64,000 bases of DNA from Candidatus Poribacteria bacterium. GTDB lineage: Bacteria; Poribacteria; WGA-4E; UBA9662. How positions within the stretch are numbered: the stretch's first letter is position 1; the number at the start of each line of letters is the position of its first letter. Below the pieces are notes generated by a model. It made no database searches. It saw nothing but the letters and a program-made list of their open reading frames with translations, and was not told the origin of the DNA. Shown here one piece after another: positions 45,701 to 53,565 of the stretch. The stretch is from positions 1-64,000 of the forward strand of contig JASMLX010000005.1 in the NCBI GenBank assembly GCA_030748495.1, read 5' to 3'. The position numbers were made by a program, and so were the translations under genes.

Positions 45701-46591
45701 CTGTATTAAACAGTAGGAGATATCGGCTGCACTTGGCTGAGAAGATTTACCGAAGTAGATCTGTTGTAGTGTATTGTCAACTCGTTCACTGTTCTGGTAC
45801 AGGATAGAATTAACCAGCATGCTGTCAGAGTCGCTGCAGAAAATACCACCGCCATACATGGCTATATTGCCGTCGATAGTACTGCTATGCAGAAACAGAA
45901 GCGAGTCGGACCAGCAGAGAATTCCACCGCCGTAGTCGGCCCGGTTACCAGAAATGACCGTGTTGGTGACAACAACAGAAGATTGAGTGAAGAACAGGCC
46001 GCCACCGGTCTCCGCACTATTACCGGTGATCTGTGATCCGGTAATAGTCGGTGAACCGTGATGCGACTGGATACCACCGCCACCTTTGGCCTGATTGTTG
46101 ATGATCAGGCAGTTACTGATAATAGCAAAGGCGTCCTCACAGAAAATCCCGGCTCCGGCCTCAGCTACATTTTCCATTAAGATGCAACTGATAATTGTTG
46201 GCGAAGCGTCAAAGCAGTATATACCACCACCATTTCCTCCTTTGAAATTACCATTTTTGATCGTAAACCCGCCGAAGATGGCCTCTTTGGTTTCCCGATT
46301 TTTAAATACGACGCCTCTGGTTTGGTTGGCTTTTTGGCAATCGATAATACACTTCTCAGCGCTGCTGACAGATTTAACCGTAATTGATTTGCCTTTGAAG
46401 TCTAAGTTGACATTACCAAGGCCGGTATAAAGGCCATTTGCGACCAAAACCGTATCACCATCGGCGGCAGCGTCAATTCCAGCCTGAATTGTAGTTTGCT
46501 GTTGCGGTACGAGAACGGTTGCCGCCCAAATAGGTAGATGAACTAAAAAGATAAAAAAAACAAATATTTCTTTTTTCATATTTAATTTCAT
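42740..46591 (-). CDS. Secreted multidomain protein: beta-helix, cyclophilin, Ig-like, dockerin-like, FlgD-like
   Basis: 1283 residues. After a signal peptide (FFIFLVHLPIWAAT), residues about 30-370 are a right-handed parallel beta-helix of the pectin-lyase type (repeats such as GNFKGGNGGGIYCFDASPTI). Residues about 385-560 are a peptidyl-prolyl cis-trans isomerase of the cyclophilin type (VTVKNFYNLIQQQFYDNLTF, VIQGGCPLGNGTGGPG, SAGSQFYICL). Two Big-1/invasin-like Ig domains and further Ig-like domains follow. At about 1067-1120 two dockerin-like EF-hand repeats (GDLNDDGVVNIFDLV, GDLNQDLQVNIFDLV) occur. The C-terminus carries NYPNPFNPETWIPFELS and an FlgD-like sorting-type domain. Likely cell-surface or secreted. 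Confidence 0.9.
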   Translation of the reverse strand: MKLNMKKEIFVFFIFLVHLPIWAATVLVPQQQTTIQAGIDAAADGDTVLVANGLYTGLGNVNLDFKGKSITVKSVSSAEKCIIDCQKANQTRGVVFKNRETKEAIFGGFTIKNGNFKGGNGGGIYCFDASPTIISCILMENVAEAGAGIFCEDAFAIISNCLIINNQAKGGGGIQSHHGSPTITGSQITGNSAETGGGLFFTQSSVVVTNTVISGNRADYGGGILCWSDSLLFLHSSTIDGNIAMYGGGIFCSDSDSMLVNSILYQNSERVDNTLQQIYFGKSSQPSAADISYCLIQGGKTGVVFDETVTLEWGQGNIDANPMFVDPTIGDYRLQDQSPCIGSGIVDDSMPTVDIEGHDRPSPNDSKPDLGAYENSKGIIVPVQSVELALEKELDVLITTNKGQIRLEVYPDAAPVTVKNFYNLIQQQFYDNLTFHRYVPGFVIQGGCPLGNGTGGPGWTIPGEFQDPGLLLKMPKHVRGVLAMARSQSPDSAGSQFYICLEDTPHLDGNYAAFGRVIEGVKVVDQLRQGDKMETVRLIEKSILTKISIQSSVSALTADGESTTEIKLEIFDQDGSGVADQRINIEPDLGRLSLIEDHQNGIYTAIYTAGMQVGQENLVARTSNGQMATVQIELTEPLTPATITVTASPLSLPADGKATSQLQVSVLHQQGSGLAEQKITLDATLGQVSSLQDQQDGTYIATYTAGPEIGQENLVARTSNGITETVTIKLTKPVARSFEIHVANALKFVERGDQIDYQITVEGKGGFEDTIFLFSAGVPKGVMAEMTPPAVQILIDQPVASAKLELTIAAEAETQGHTFNLLATGDNTGRTHRLPITVMIQESVLPLSRLELTVVPVELTFGQPVEISGKVTPQTNSEQPRDISITKQAVIISLVSPSTTTLQRQTETVSDGKFQLTPPFLPDEVGKWHVIARFEGTEQFKASMQKSTFQVDSAVSSISWLTPNTARLDDETIEIAGQLKLGNAEDIFAHKPTLKDQTIELQIFLPESSEMVHFEFKTDSEGNFKRQMDIDQVGIWEIAVNWPGNQNYKGTDSQQQLSIALPAETPTLVGDLNDDGVVNIFDLVRVAGQFGLTGSNLVGDLNQDLQVNIFDLVLVSSHFGHRLTAAPHQVNGFYLTPDQQDRMENAIEQLKMRSRPATIEEKVLKVLVTVWRGQLPDRTRLLPNYPNPFNPETWIPFELSRTSAVQISIYSINGQTIKRIDLGQLPAGKYLNKTQAAYWDGRSGRGQLVASGVYFCTIQTSNGKGTASSDDNVVDTRLLIVSK

Positions 46592-46677
46592 GTTAATGGC
46601 TTAAGAGTTTAAGCCGGTTGTCAGCACTTGAGGTACAAGACAGTTAGAGAAAAAGTCGGACAACTACCCTAGACAAA

Positions 46678-46741
46678 CTACTTCAAAATCACCATCTTGC
46701 AGGAGTTGAGATGTACATCCCGTTCTCCTGCTCCAATCTCA
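46678..46741 (-). pseudogene. Tail fragment of a FlgD-like C-terminal domain
   Basis: The minus strand encodes the last residues of an FlgD-like domain ending CKMVILK before a TAG at 46678. The same end (RKMVILK) closes the decayed genes at 18006 and 46915. Only about 20 codons remain, so this is a separate relic. Confidence 0.55.
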
Positions 46742-46857
46742 ATTCTATTCCCAACTCATCAGTGCTACTTAACGGACAGTACGTCCGTTTCTACGGTTTG
46801 GGTTTCACCTCTTCCGTCGATTTTGGTTCGCTACCACGAATGTGTACCGCATATTCG

Positions 46858-46896
46858 CTCCCTTACTAAGGGGGCCTCTTTGGAAAAGGGGAGGAG
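46858..46896 (+). repeat. Interspersed palindrome-like element, second copy
   Basis: CTCCCTTACTAAGGG ... AAAAGGGGAGGAG, matching the complement of 17313-17352 at most positions. It lies between the tail fragment at 46678 and the decayed surface gene at 46915. Confidence 0.6.
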
Positions 46897-46914
46897 TTTA
46901 GGGTATGGTCGATC

Positions 46915-47745
46915 CTACTTCAGAATCACCATCTTGCGTGCCTGACTGTAATCCCCCGCCTGAGACCTCAGGCGCGCTTGCAATTGGTAGAAGTAGATTC
47001 CACTGGATACCGGCTCACCCGGTCCATTGCGTCCATCCCAGTAAACTGCACGCTCGGTAGTCTGATAATTACTGGTGGGTTTCAAACCTAGGTCAATCTT
47101 TCTTACCAATGTACTGTTGCCACTGTAGATCCTCAAGCGGAACTCTGACTCCTGATGTCGGTTGGTAGGGGATCCAGGTCTCAGGATTAAATGAGTTGGG
47201 ATAGTTCTGCAGCAGTTGCGTCACTTTAGGCAAAGGACGGAGGCTAACCGTCAGTTCATGTTGGTCGCTGTCCAGTTCCATCACCCCACCTGCTGTTACT
47301 ATGGTCTCCATCTGCCCGTCGATGATGACTAGTTCTTCACCGACAGGTATATATGTTGGCTATTACCCGTTAGTTGAACCGGTGCTGGTGAAGATACACG
47401 CATTTGCCAATTTACTTGTCCATTCAACTTTGGTCGAACGTCCCTTCTTAGGCGATATTGGCTACCAACTAGATTGGCTTGATAGTTCTGCCCTTTCGGA
47501 CCAACCGGTGGCCAAGCTTGATTCATTCCTTTCAAGCCCTCCGTGGCTGATTTATCTAAGCTGATCTCTAAGGTCTGTCTCCCAATCGCTGGCTGACAGT
47601 TCGAGTGAGATTATTACTTCCGGTTGGGGCAGTTTTTGCGGTGCTGTTGAAGTAACGGTATCACCACCAACAGCCAACTGACATCCAGCCAACGTTAACA
47701 CCCAATAACCAAAGCCAGGGCTGATTTTCGCTTTCGGTTCGTAAA
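46915..47745 (-). pseudogene. Decayed lipoprotein with FlgD-like C-terminal domain
   Basis: Minus-strand pieces in different frames rebuild a small surface protein. A lipobox-like LTLAGCQLAVGGDTV near 47700 is followed by PQPEVIISLELS. After a frameshift near 47600, QTLEISLDKSATEGLKGMNQ and an NLVGSQYRLRRDVRPK segment follow, then a stop near 47330. Around 47200 LLQNYPNSFNPETWIPYQ appears, and after another frame change, MRIYSGNSTLVRKIDLGL runs to ARKMVILK and the stop at 46915. The order signal-body-FlgD-like end matches Poribacteria-type surface proteins. At least two frameshifts make it non-functional. Confidence 0.8.
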
Positions 47746-47769
47746 TTAATACAGAATCAAGTTACAACA

Positions 47770-48285
47770 CAACCTAGGAGATTAAATTGGCTCATCAGAT
47801 TTTGTCATACAGGTATCTGATTTGTTTTTCCAGACACCTTTTCTGGACCCAATAACATCTTATTTTCAGTGTTATATATAATATGTTCAGTACATATTCA
47901 GCTGTTTGATCCTTCATATTGTTACACTTCCTCCTAAAGTTTTTCCGTCACAACTGATAACGCTGCCTTCTATCGTTGTAGATATTTTGGCAACATGTTT
48001 TCTGAAACAGGTCTCTAATCTTTCTGTTTTAGGACCTTGAATGATAGATCTTATGGCTGTAGATGACGGAGATTGATCCCAATTTAAGTTCAACACTGTT
48101 GATAATTCATCAAATCGTTTTTTCTAAACGTGTGTATTTTTCTGTATGGGCTGGCTCCGCTAATAAAAGCCGGAATACGACACATCAACACCTTTCCAAG
48201 TAGATATTTTTTCCCCTGTTCGCGCTTTTCACCTTTGATCTGTTTTAATAGTTCAAACAATATACCTTCAACTTCCTTTTAAAAT
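47770..48285 (-). pseudogene. Remnant of an ISAs1-family transposase
   Basis: Minus-strand frames give LFELLKQIKGEKREQGKKYL, then AFISGASPYRKIHTF (DDE_Tnp_1-associated N-terminal domain). After a frameshift near 48130, LNLNWDQSPSSTAIRSIIQG, LETCFRKHVAKIST and ISCDGKTLGGS (first catalytic Asp region of ISAs1) follow. Further traces read NMKDQTAEYVLN and NQIPV-stop-QNLMSQFNLLG. The rest of the DDE domain is absent. Three or more breaks. No element ends were found. Confidence 0.75.
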
Positions 48286-48408
48286 TTTGTGTTGTTATTC
48301 TACTTCATTTCTTCGCTAAAATTTGACTGTGCAGCCCTAGTAAGATATGTCTGAGGCTAACTAACGCGTCTTAGAATATAAGAGGATAAGCAGCAAATTG
48401 TGGGCATT

Positions 48409-48443
48409 AAAAAAAGCGCCAACGGTAAAACCACCAGCGCTTT
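48409..48443 (-). terminator. Rho-independent terminator of the DUF4159 gene
   Basis: On the minus strand, AAGCGC...GCGCTT form the stem base, extended by G-T and G-C pairs around a TTTTA loop, and a run of T follows (seven A at 48409-48415 on the plus strand). It lies about 25 bases after the stop at 48469. Confidence 0.8.
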
Positions 48444-48468
48444 GGGTTAGTTGGTTATGAAAAACTAA

Positions 48469-49953
48469 CTACTGATTTTGGCCTGTTGCTGTAATTTTTG
48501 CAGCCTGAGGTGCTGACTCTGGTAAGGCTTGTGCAGCTAAACGGTCCGTAGGTATATAGCCGCTGTGATCTGAAATTTTACCAGTTGTTAGCGAATAGAC
48601 AACAACATTGGTCATAAAACGATAGACACCTGGTGAGTAGTGGACTGACCGTGTCGGTAAACTAACCGACTCCATTGCACACATATAGTCGCGACGGAAG
48701 ATCAAAACTGACAGCTTATCACCAACAGAGATACCTTCGAGGTAGTTCCGCTTCGGTGGACGTGTACCCCACCAGAAAATGTCGAAACCGACAGGTGGTC
48801 CACCCATCTCGTAGAAGTTATTGTAAATATCGTGGTCGTTAGCAATCCGCTCAATCTGGAACTCAGGCATCACGTAACGCATCTGGGCCAAGAAGAGACG
48901 AATCATAGCTTGGGCCGGTGCATTCACCCCACAATCATCGAAAGTTAGTACACCACCCCGTTCTACCAAATACTTCCGCAGGTTAGCGGCTTCAGTATCT
49001 GAGAAGCGGCTATCGAGTTTACCGCCGCCATACTGGCGTCCCATTAAGTTCCGTGAACGTGTTAACGAGGGGTCGTGTCCAGTCATACACACGATAGGAC
49101 ACTTCATCAAGTTGGCATCAGTCAGCTTAACCGCACCACCTTCAACGTTCATATCAGCCTTGATCTTAGTTCTTTCATTGAGCCATTTTGTCAACGCATT
49201 CAGAGAGGATGCATCCGCCCACCAATCGGATAGGCTATGACGAATACGGGTAAATCTCAGGACACCGCGAATATCTCGTCCCCGACCAATCACACGACCG
49301 CCCGGTTCACCCCTTTCAAGAGGAGGCACTTCGACATCACCCAAGCTGATGTCTTTTACCACATCACCGAGCACATCACGTTGAACACCAACTTCTTTGA
49401 CCATGGCTAAGCCAGCAGGACGGGCAAAGACACCAGCTTTGACTTGTACCGCACCGCCAATCCCACGAGCGATTCCACCAGGCAAGCCCGCAGGTGCTGC
49501 AGCGACCGGCCCAGAAAAGGCTAGGGCACCCGGTGCATCCGAGGGTGGGAGGTTGGTGTGTGTGACAACCTGAGGTTGCGTGTTAGTGACAACACGAGGT
49601 ACATTCGGATTAATTGGTGCATTGACCTTAATTGGTTTATTAGCAAATTCAAGGACTGTTTCCGTTTGAATGGTGGTCGGTCGAACGACTGCTGCGGTCG
49701 TAACTCTAGGTTGGACTTGAACCTGTTCTACGACAACTGTGTTTTCGGTTGGGATCGATGGTTTGATAACAGGTTTGATAATTGGTTTTCTGACTTTCGG
49801 CTTGGGTGGTTCTTTGACCTGTACAACTTCAGCCCCAATCAGATCTTTAAAGGCTTCAGTTTGGGTAACGAGGTAAACCCCCAAGACAAGCGCTGCAACA
49901 CCGTGCAGCGCTACAGAGATGACAAATGCACTGCCCCCTCTTTTCGCACTCAT
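48469..49953 (-). CDS. TonB-like membrane-anchored protein with DUF4159 domain
   Basis: 494 residues. The N-terminus (FVISVALHGVAALVLGVYLV) is a TonB-type membrane anchor with SVxxH, followed by a Pro/Lys/Val-rich linker (EPPKPKVRKPIIKPVIKP). The C-terminal part is a DUF4159-type globular domain (KCPIVCMTGHDPSLTRS, LRKYLVERGGVLTFDDCG, YYNNFYEM-like and GISVGDKLSVLIFRRDY segments). The fusion of a TonB-like anchor with DUF4159 suggests a periplasm-spanning partner of a motor complex, as seen next to ExbB/MotA-like genes in other genomes. No ExbB/D lies here. AAGGAG precedes the ATG. Confidence 0.8.
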   Translation of the reverse strand: MSAKRGGSAFVISVALHGVAALVLGVYLVTQTEAFKDLIGAEVVQVKEPPKPKVRKPIIKPVIKPSIPTENTVVVEQVQVQPRVTTAAVVRPTTIQTETVLEFANKPIKVNAPINPNVPRVVTNTQPQVVTHTNLPPSDAPGALAFSGPVAAAPAGLPGGIARGIGGAVQVKAGVFARPAGLAMVKEVGVQRDVLGDVVKDISLGDVEVPPLERGEPGGRVIGRGRDIRGVLRFTRIRHSLSDWWADASSLNALTKWLNERTKIKADMNVEGGAVKLTDANLMKCPIVCMTGHDPSLTRSRNLMGRQYGGGKLDSRFSDTEAANLRKYLVERGGVLTFDDCGVNAPAQAMIRLFLAQMRYVMPEFQIERIANDHDIYNNFYEMGGPPVGFDIFWWGTRPPKRNYLEGISVGDKLSVLIFRRDYMCAMESVSLPTRSVHYSPGVYRFMTNVVVYSLTTGKISDHSGYIPTDRLAAQALPESAPQAAKITATGQNQ

Positions 49954-50162
49954 TATATTTTCTCTCCTTTAAATGGTTAAATCGAAATTACGGAGTCCGA
50001 GTTCGGCGTAGCTAGAGACTAGCTACGCCACAAGACAACATGCAATACACATGCCAAAATCACCAGTGTTTTCCAGTACAATTCACCAAATAACGTTCGA
50101 TTTAGAGCAGTGGGTCGCCAGGTTTGCCCCAAACGGGGCAAACCTATCACTCGGAACAAGAG

Positions 50163-50996
50163 TTATTTGATCCGAGTTTTCTTGTCGTTGAAGTAGCCAA
50201 TCTTGTCAGTCATGTTTTGCTCGTGGATCAGAATCTCAGTATGGATAGCCATATTTCGCTGTTCAATCGATTCAACCTTGCTGACTTTCCACTTACCAAG
50301 GACCTTGACAAAATAAGCCCAAGTTTGCCCCGGATTACGGAACGCGTTCGGCCCAGTGGCAGATGCGACTAATTGAGACCCACGTTTCTTAATATAGACC
50401 TCATTCATAGGGCTACCTTTCCAGTTATCGCCTTTAGTTGTGTGATGGCCTTTAGACAGCTTTTTGAGCGTACTGGCGACACCTGCGGCCCCGGAGGCCT
50501 CGATCATCTCATTCTCGGCGATATTGATGTATAACTGATCTGAGTCTTTCTTGTTCCAATGTACAATTAGCTTGGTGATTTTTCTGTCATTATACAGCTT
50601 TCTGTACGTTTCCCAGAACTCAACTATCTGGTCGGCCTCGCCAAGGTAATCAATAAAACCTGTTTTCTGGACATCTAGCTTATCCCCACCATTGGTAACA
50701 AGGTAAGCCAGTTCGTTTTCTGTGTCTGTGATCAACCATTCTTTCCCTTCGTCACGCACCAAAATCGTTGATTTCTCGGAGAGCTTAACTCCTTGCCCCG
50801 CTAGCTCTTGAGCGATTTCAGCACTAAATGCTCCACTGTTCAAAGTGTCAGCGTGGTTTGCTCCCAAGATAACGGCATCGCTTTCTTCCTTAGCTTTAGT
50901 TGGAGATGTAGTTTCTTCTCCACAACTCGTCACAAATACAACCGCCAACAGTAGGAAACCGACGGCCAACCTAATTAGCTTCTGCATATCGTACAT
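50163..50996 (-). CDS. Putative lipoprotein, unknown function
   Basis: 277 residues. A hydrophobic helix (LIRLAVGFLLLAVVFVTSC) ends in a lipobox-like VTSC at Cys25. The mature part begins GEETTSPTKAKEESD. No family is recognised; a central SNTF2-like helical-beta arrangement (ADQIVEFWETYRKLYNDRKI, VHWNKKDSDQLYINIAEN) is suggestive only. AGGAG lies upstream of the ATG at 50996; the ATG three codons later is also possible. It lies 209 bases upstream of the TonB-like/DUF4159 gene on the same strand. Confidence 0.65.
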   Translation of the reverse strand: MYDMQKLIRLAVGFLLLAVVFVTSCGEETTSPTKAKEESDAVILGANHADTLNSGAFSAEIAQELAGQGVKLSEKSTILVRDEGKEWLITDTENELAYLVTNGGDKLDVQKTGFIDYLGEADQIVEFWETYRKLYNDRKITKLIVHWNKKDSDQLYINIAENEMIEASGAAGVASTLKKLSKGHHTTKGDNWKGSPMNEVYIKKRGSQLVASATGPNAFRNPGQTWAYFVKVLGKWKVSKVESIEQRNMAIHTEILIHEQNMTDKIGYFNDKKTRIK

Positions 50997-51066
50997 ACCT
51001 CTCCTAAAATATTTTCTAAGTTTGCTGATTCAACAACCCCTGAGTCGACTTGCACTAGATTTAATT

Positions 51067-52194
51067 CTAACACAACTGAAAGATGCGAGCAACTGATTTT
51101 TTAACGGTGGCAACTGAGATCTCCTTCATACAACCGAGGCCATCTAACTGGCAATCGGGTGCCATGCAGGGGGGGCAATCGGGTTTCATGCGAATGGTAT
51201 TACAGTTAGCCCCGATAGGGCCAAACCGTTCCGGGGCACTAGGCCCATACAAGGCTAAAACAGGAGTGCCAACCGTCGCGGCTAGATGCATGGGCGCGCT
51301 ATCGTTACCCAGAAATAGATCCACTTTCTCCAGTAACGTGCCCAATTGACACAAGCTGGTTTGCCCGGCAAGATCGATAGAGTCGTGTTGCATCTGTCTC
51401 TGGATCTGCTGAACCAGATCGGTTTCTGAGGCCAGACCAACGAAAATAATCACCGATTGATAATCAGTAATTAACCAATCTGCCAACTGAGCAAAACGTT
51501 CCATTGGCCACCGTTTGAGCGCAATTGGAGACCCGGGATGAATTGCGACAATAGAACGGTGAGTCGGTAGAGTCGCTAAGTAAGCGTCAGCCCAAATTTG
51601 GTCTGTGGCTGACAGATAGAAAGTTGGGAAGGGCGAACCAATCTTCAGTTGATAAGATCGGAGTAGGTCTAAATTGCGGTCGGATTCGTGAATCGAGGTA
51701 GAAGTGGATTGCTCTAGTTTACTTTTGATTTGCAGTGTGGCTCGGTCCATGCGATAAGGACTGCTTTTAAGCAGAGCAAGAGTGACGGTTAGCCAATCGC
51801 CACGTAGGTCGACAATCAGGTCGTACTGTCGCCAAAGCTTCATTAAGAGTGAGATCGACTGATACAGGGTAAAGGATTTAGCTTGGCGTGAAAAACCGGG
51901 TGAATTATAGTAGATCAACCGATTAATTTTAGGATGGGTTTCCAAAACCGCTTGTCCCCAACTACCGATTAACGCATCGGTGCTTGCATTAGGGAAATTG
52001 AGGCTCAGATTGTTAAACACTGCCGTTGATAAGAGTAAATCTCCGAAATGGTCTAACTTAATGACCAAAACCCGTTGAGGTGAAAAGTTAACCGGAAAAG
52101 TAGAGGTATAAAGTAGTTTTTGAACCAAAAAGGAGCAGAGTAAGGTTACACGCTCAACCGCTTTCCGGTAAAAATCATTTGTTTGTTTCAACAT
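51067..52194 (-). CDS. Glycosyltransferase family 9 (heptosyltransferase-like)
   Basis: About 375 residues. The GT9/ADP-heptose type is clear from RVLVIKLDHFGDLLLSTAVF at the N-terminus, IVAIHPGSPIALKRWPMERF and the C-terminal FLGNDSAPMHLAATVGTPVLALYGPSAPERF, which contains the donor-binding motif. It transfers heptose or another sugar to a lipopolysaccharide core-like acceptor at the inner membrane. Near the C-terminus is a cysteine-rich DCPPCMAPDCQLDGLGC segment. Start choice: ATG at 52194, or a TTG at 52215 that overlaps the archease stop. It follows archease on the same strand. Confidence 0.9.
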   Translation of the reverse strand: MLKQTNDFYRKAVERVTLLCSFLVQKLLYTSTFPVNFSPQRVLVIKLDHFGDLLLSTAVFNNLSLNFPNASTDALIGSWGQAVLETHPKINRLIYYNSPGFSRQAKSFTLYQSISLLMKLWRQYDLIVDLRGDWLTVTLALLKSSPYRMDRATLQIKSKLEQSTSTSIHESDRNLDLLRSYQLKIGSPFPTFYLSATDQIWADAYLATLPTHRSIVAIHPGSPIALKRWPMERFAQLADWLITDYQSVIIFVGLASETDLVQQIQRQMQHDSIDLAGQTSLCQLGTLLEKVDLFLGNDSAPMHLAATVGTPVLALYGPSAPERFGPIGANCNTIRMKPDCPPCMAPDCQLDGLGCMKEISVATVKKSVARIFQLC

Positions 52195-52204
52195 ACTGGA
52201 GATG

Positions 52205-52624
52205 CTAGATGTCAAAAATCACCTGTGCTGTCCAAACGCCGTCAGAAGCCTGCTCAACTTGAAGTTGGTGGAAAGTAACACTCTTGATTTCGGCTAACAC
52301 AACATGGCGGTTTTCATTGCGAGCTTCACCAAAAACGACGGCACGGAGTCGGTTGGGCGAAATCTCACGGATCTCAGTCCGGCAGAAAAAGATCTCCTCG
52401 ACCTGATGCTGAAAATTAAGTTCACCCAACCAATTCAGCATCAGGTCAGGAAGGGTAGAGGCCGTCACCGAAACCTCAATCAACATCATTTCATCGATAG
52501 TATCGAGTTCGGCTGTTACTGCCAGCATCGCTTCCGCGGCATTCTCAAATAGGTCTTTTAGATCTTGACCGTAGGCACGGATACCAATATCCGCAGTGTG
52601 GTCTAGATATTCAAATTTTTTCAT
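52205..52624 (-). CDS. Archease
   Basis: 139 residues of the archease family, the cofactor that helps RNA ligase RtcB turn over. The N-terminus KFEYLDHTADIGIRAYGQDL with Asp12 in the metal site, then DLFENAAEAMLAVTAELDTI and the LNWLGELNFQHQVEEIFFCR segment are characteristic. The C-terminus WTAQVIFDI fits too. The start at 52624 is chosen for MKKFEY; longer readings add a hydrophobic, non-family piece. RtcB itself is not in this window. Confidence 0.9.
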   Translation of the reverse strand: MKKFEYLDHTADIGIRAYGQDLKDLFENAAEAMLAVTAELDTIDEMMLIEVSVTASTLPDLMLNWLGELNFQHQVEEIFFCRTEIREISPNRLRAVVFGEARNENRHVVLAEIKSVTFHQLQVEQASDGVWTAQVIFDI

Positions 52625-53033
52625 TGCAAATTCATGGGGGCTCATGTATGATTGGAAATTGGCTAACATATAGAGAAAACACTCCCAGACCACTATTTTA
52701 TAGATCCGAGATCCAATTTTCTCCGATCTTCCCCTAACCGTCTTTAATACTATAATTTGTTAATTTGTCGAGTAAATGTCAGATGAGGTCAGGGGGATTG
52801 AGAATTTATACTTGTTTTTTCAAGACTGATTTAGGGCTAAAATGAAGTAGTATGAGAGTCAGATTGACAGTCATAAAATGTCAATTTGACTTCTTCAATC
52901 CTAGGTTGTCAGTGATTCTACAAATTATACTACTTTGTACTTTGGCATAGCAATTGCGACTTAGATCGCTAGATAGCAAGCAGACCAATAGCTTAATGAG
53001 AATGCAAGCTTGAACCAAGTTCCAAGGAAATGG
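52625..53033. other. Divergent intergenic region (archease and response regulator)
   Basis: About 400 AT-rich bases separating the divergently transcribed archease and response-regulator genes. It holds the inverted repeat ATTGACA...TGTCAAT at 52871-52893 and the sigma-54-like site at 52942-52957. A possible minus-strand promoter (TCGACA, 16-base spacer, TATTAA) for archease is weak. Confidence 0.5.
52942..52957 (+). promoter_or_regulatory. Possible sigma-54-type promoter
   Basis: TTGGCATAGCAATTGC has GG and GC exactly ten bases apart and closely fits TGGCAC-N5-TTGC, the -24/-12 signature of sigma-54. It lies about 75 bases before the response-regulator start. A sigma-54 factor or activator is not visible in the window. 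Confidence 0.4.
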
Positions 53034-53552
53034 ATGATGATTGACAAACCAATTTTGGTCGTCGATGATGATGTCGCAACTGTGACGGTGGTTTGCGAAG
53101 TACTAAACCGGGCGGGATATGAGACTCTGTCCGCTAATGATGGATACGATGCTCTAGCCCAGTTTCAGTCTAACACCCTCTCTTTGCTGATCTCCGACCT
53201 GGAACTACCAGACACAACAGGATCAGATTTACTCCGACACATCCGCTCCCGTGCCCCTGACTTGCCAGCCATCATTATGAGTGCCAACCGGTCATTAGAT
53301 ACCCGGCTAGAGGCAATGGACGCAGGCGCCTATACCTTTATCCCTAAGCCAATTTATCTCCCCCAATTCTTGCAGTTTGTTGAGAAAGCCAGAGTCTCTG
53401 CACCGGGTATCCAGATGGGCATACCCGGATCACAACAAACCTCTACGACCACGATTTCATTTAGTCAACCGTTATCGTCTGGCCAAAAACATCATTCTGA
53501 ACGGAGATCCTTTTTCTTCAAATGGACCAAAATTATCAAGTTTCGGAGATAG
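53034..53552 (+). CDS. Single-domain response regulator
   Basis: 172 residues. Receiver domain: acidic DDD at 11-13, phospho-acceptor Asp55 in [10 protein letters not shown], switch Ser83 and Lys105 in FIPKPI. A polar, low-complexity tail of about 45 residues follows, so there is no output domain. Action by protein-protein contact is expected. The ATG at 53034 is set by AAGGAAATGG directly upstream; a TTG at 53010 would only add a few residues. It lies 13 bases before dnaK on the same strand, so the two are likely co-transcribed, an unusual pairing. No histidine kinase is seen. Confidence 0.9.
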   Translation: MMIDKPILVVDDDVATVTVVCEVLNRAGYETLSANDGYDALAQFQSNTLSLLISDLELPDTTGSDLLRHIRSRAPDLPAIIMSANRSLDTRLEAMDAGAYTFIPKPIYLPQFLQFVEKARVSAPGIQMGIPGSQQTSTTTISFSQPLSSGQKHHSERRSFFFKWTKIIKFRR

Positions 53553-53565
53553 GAATTTTAAAAAT

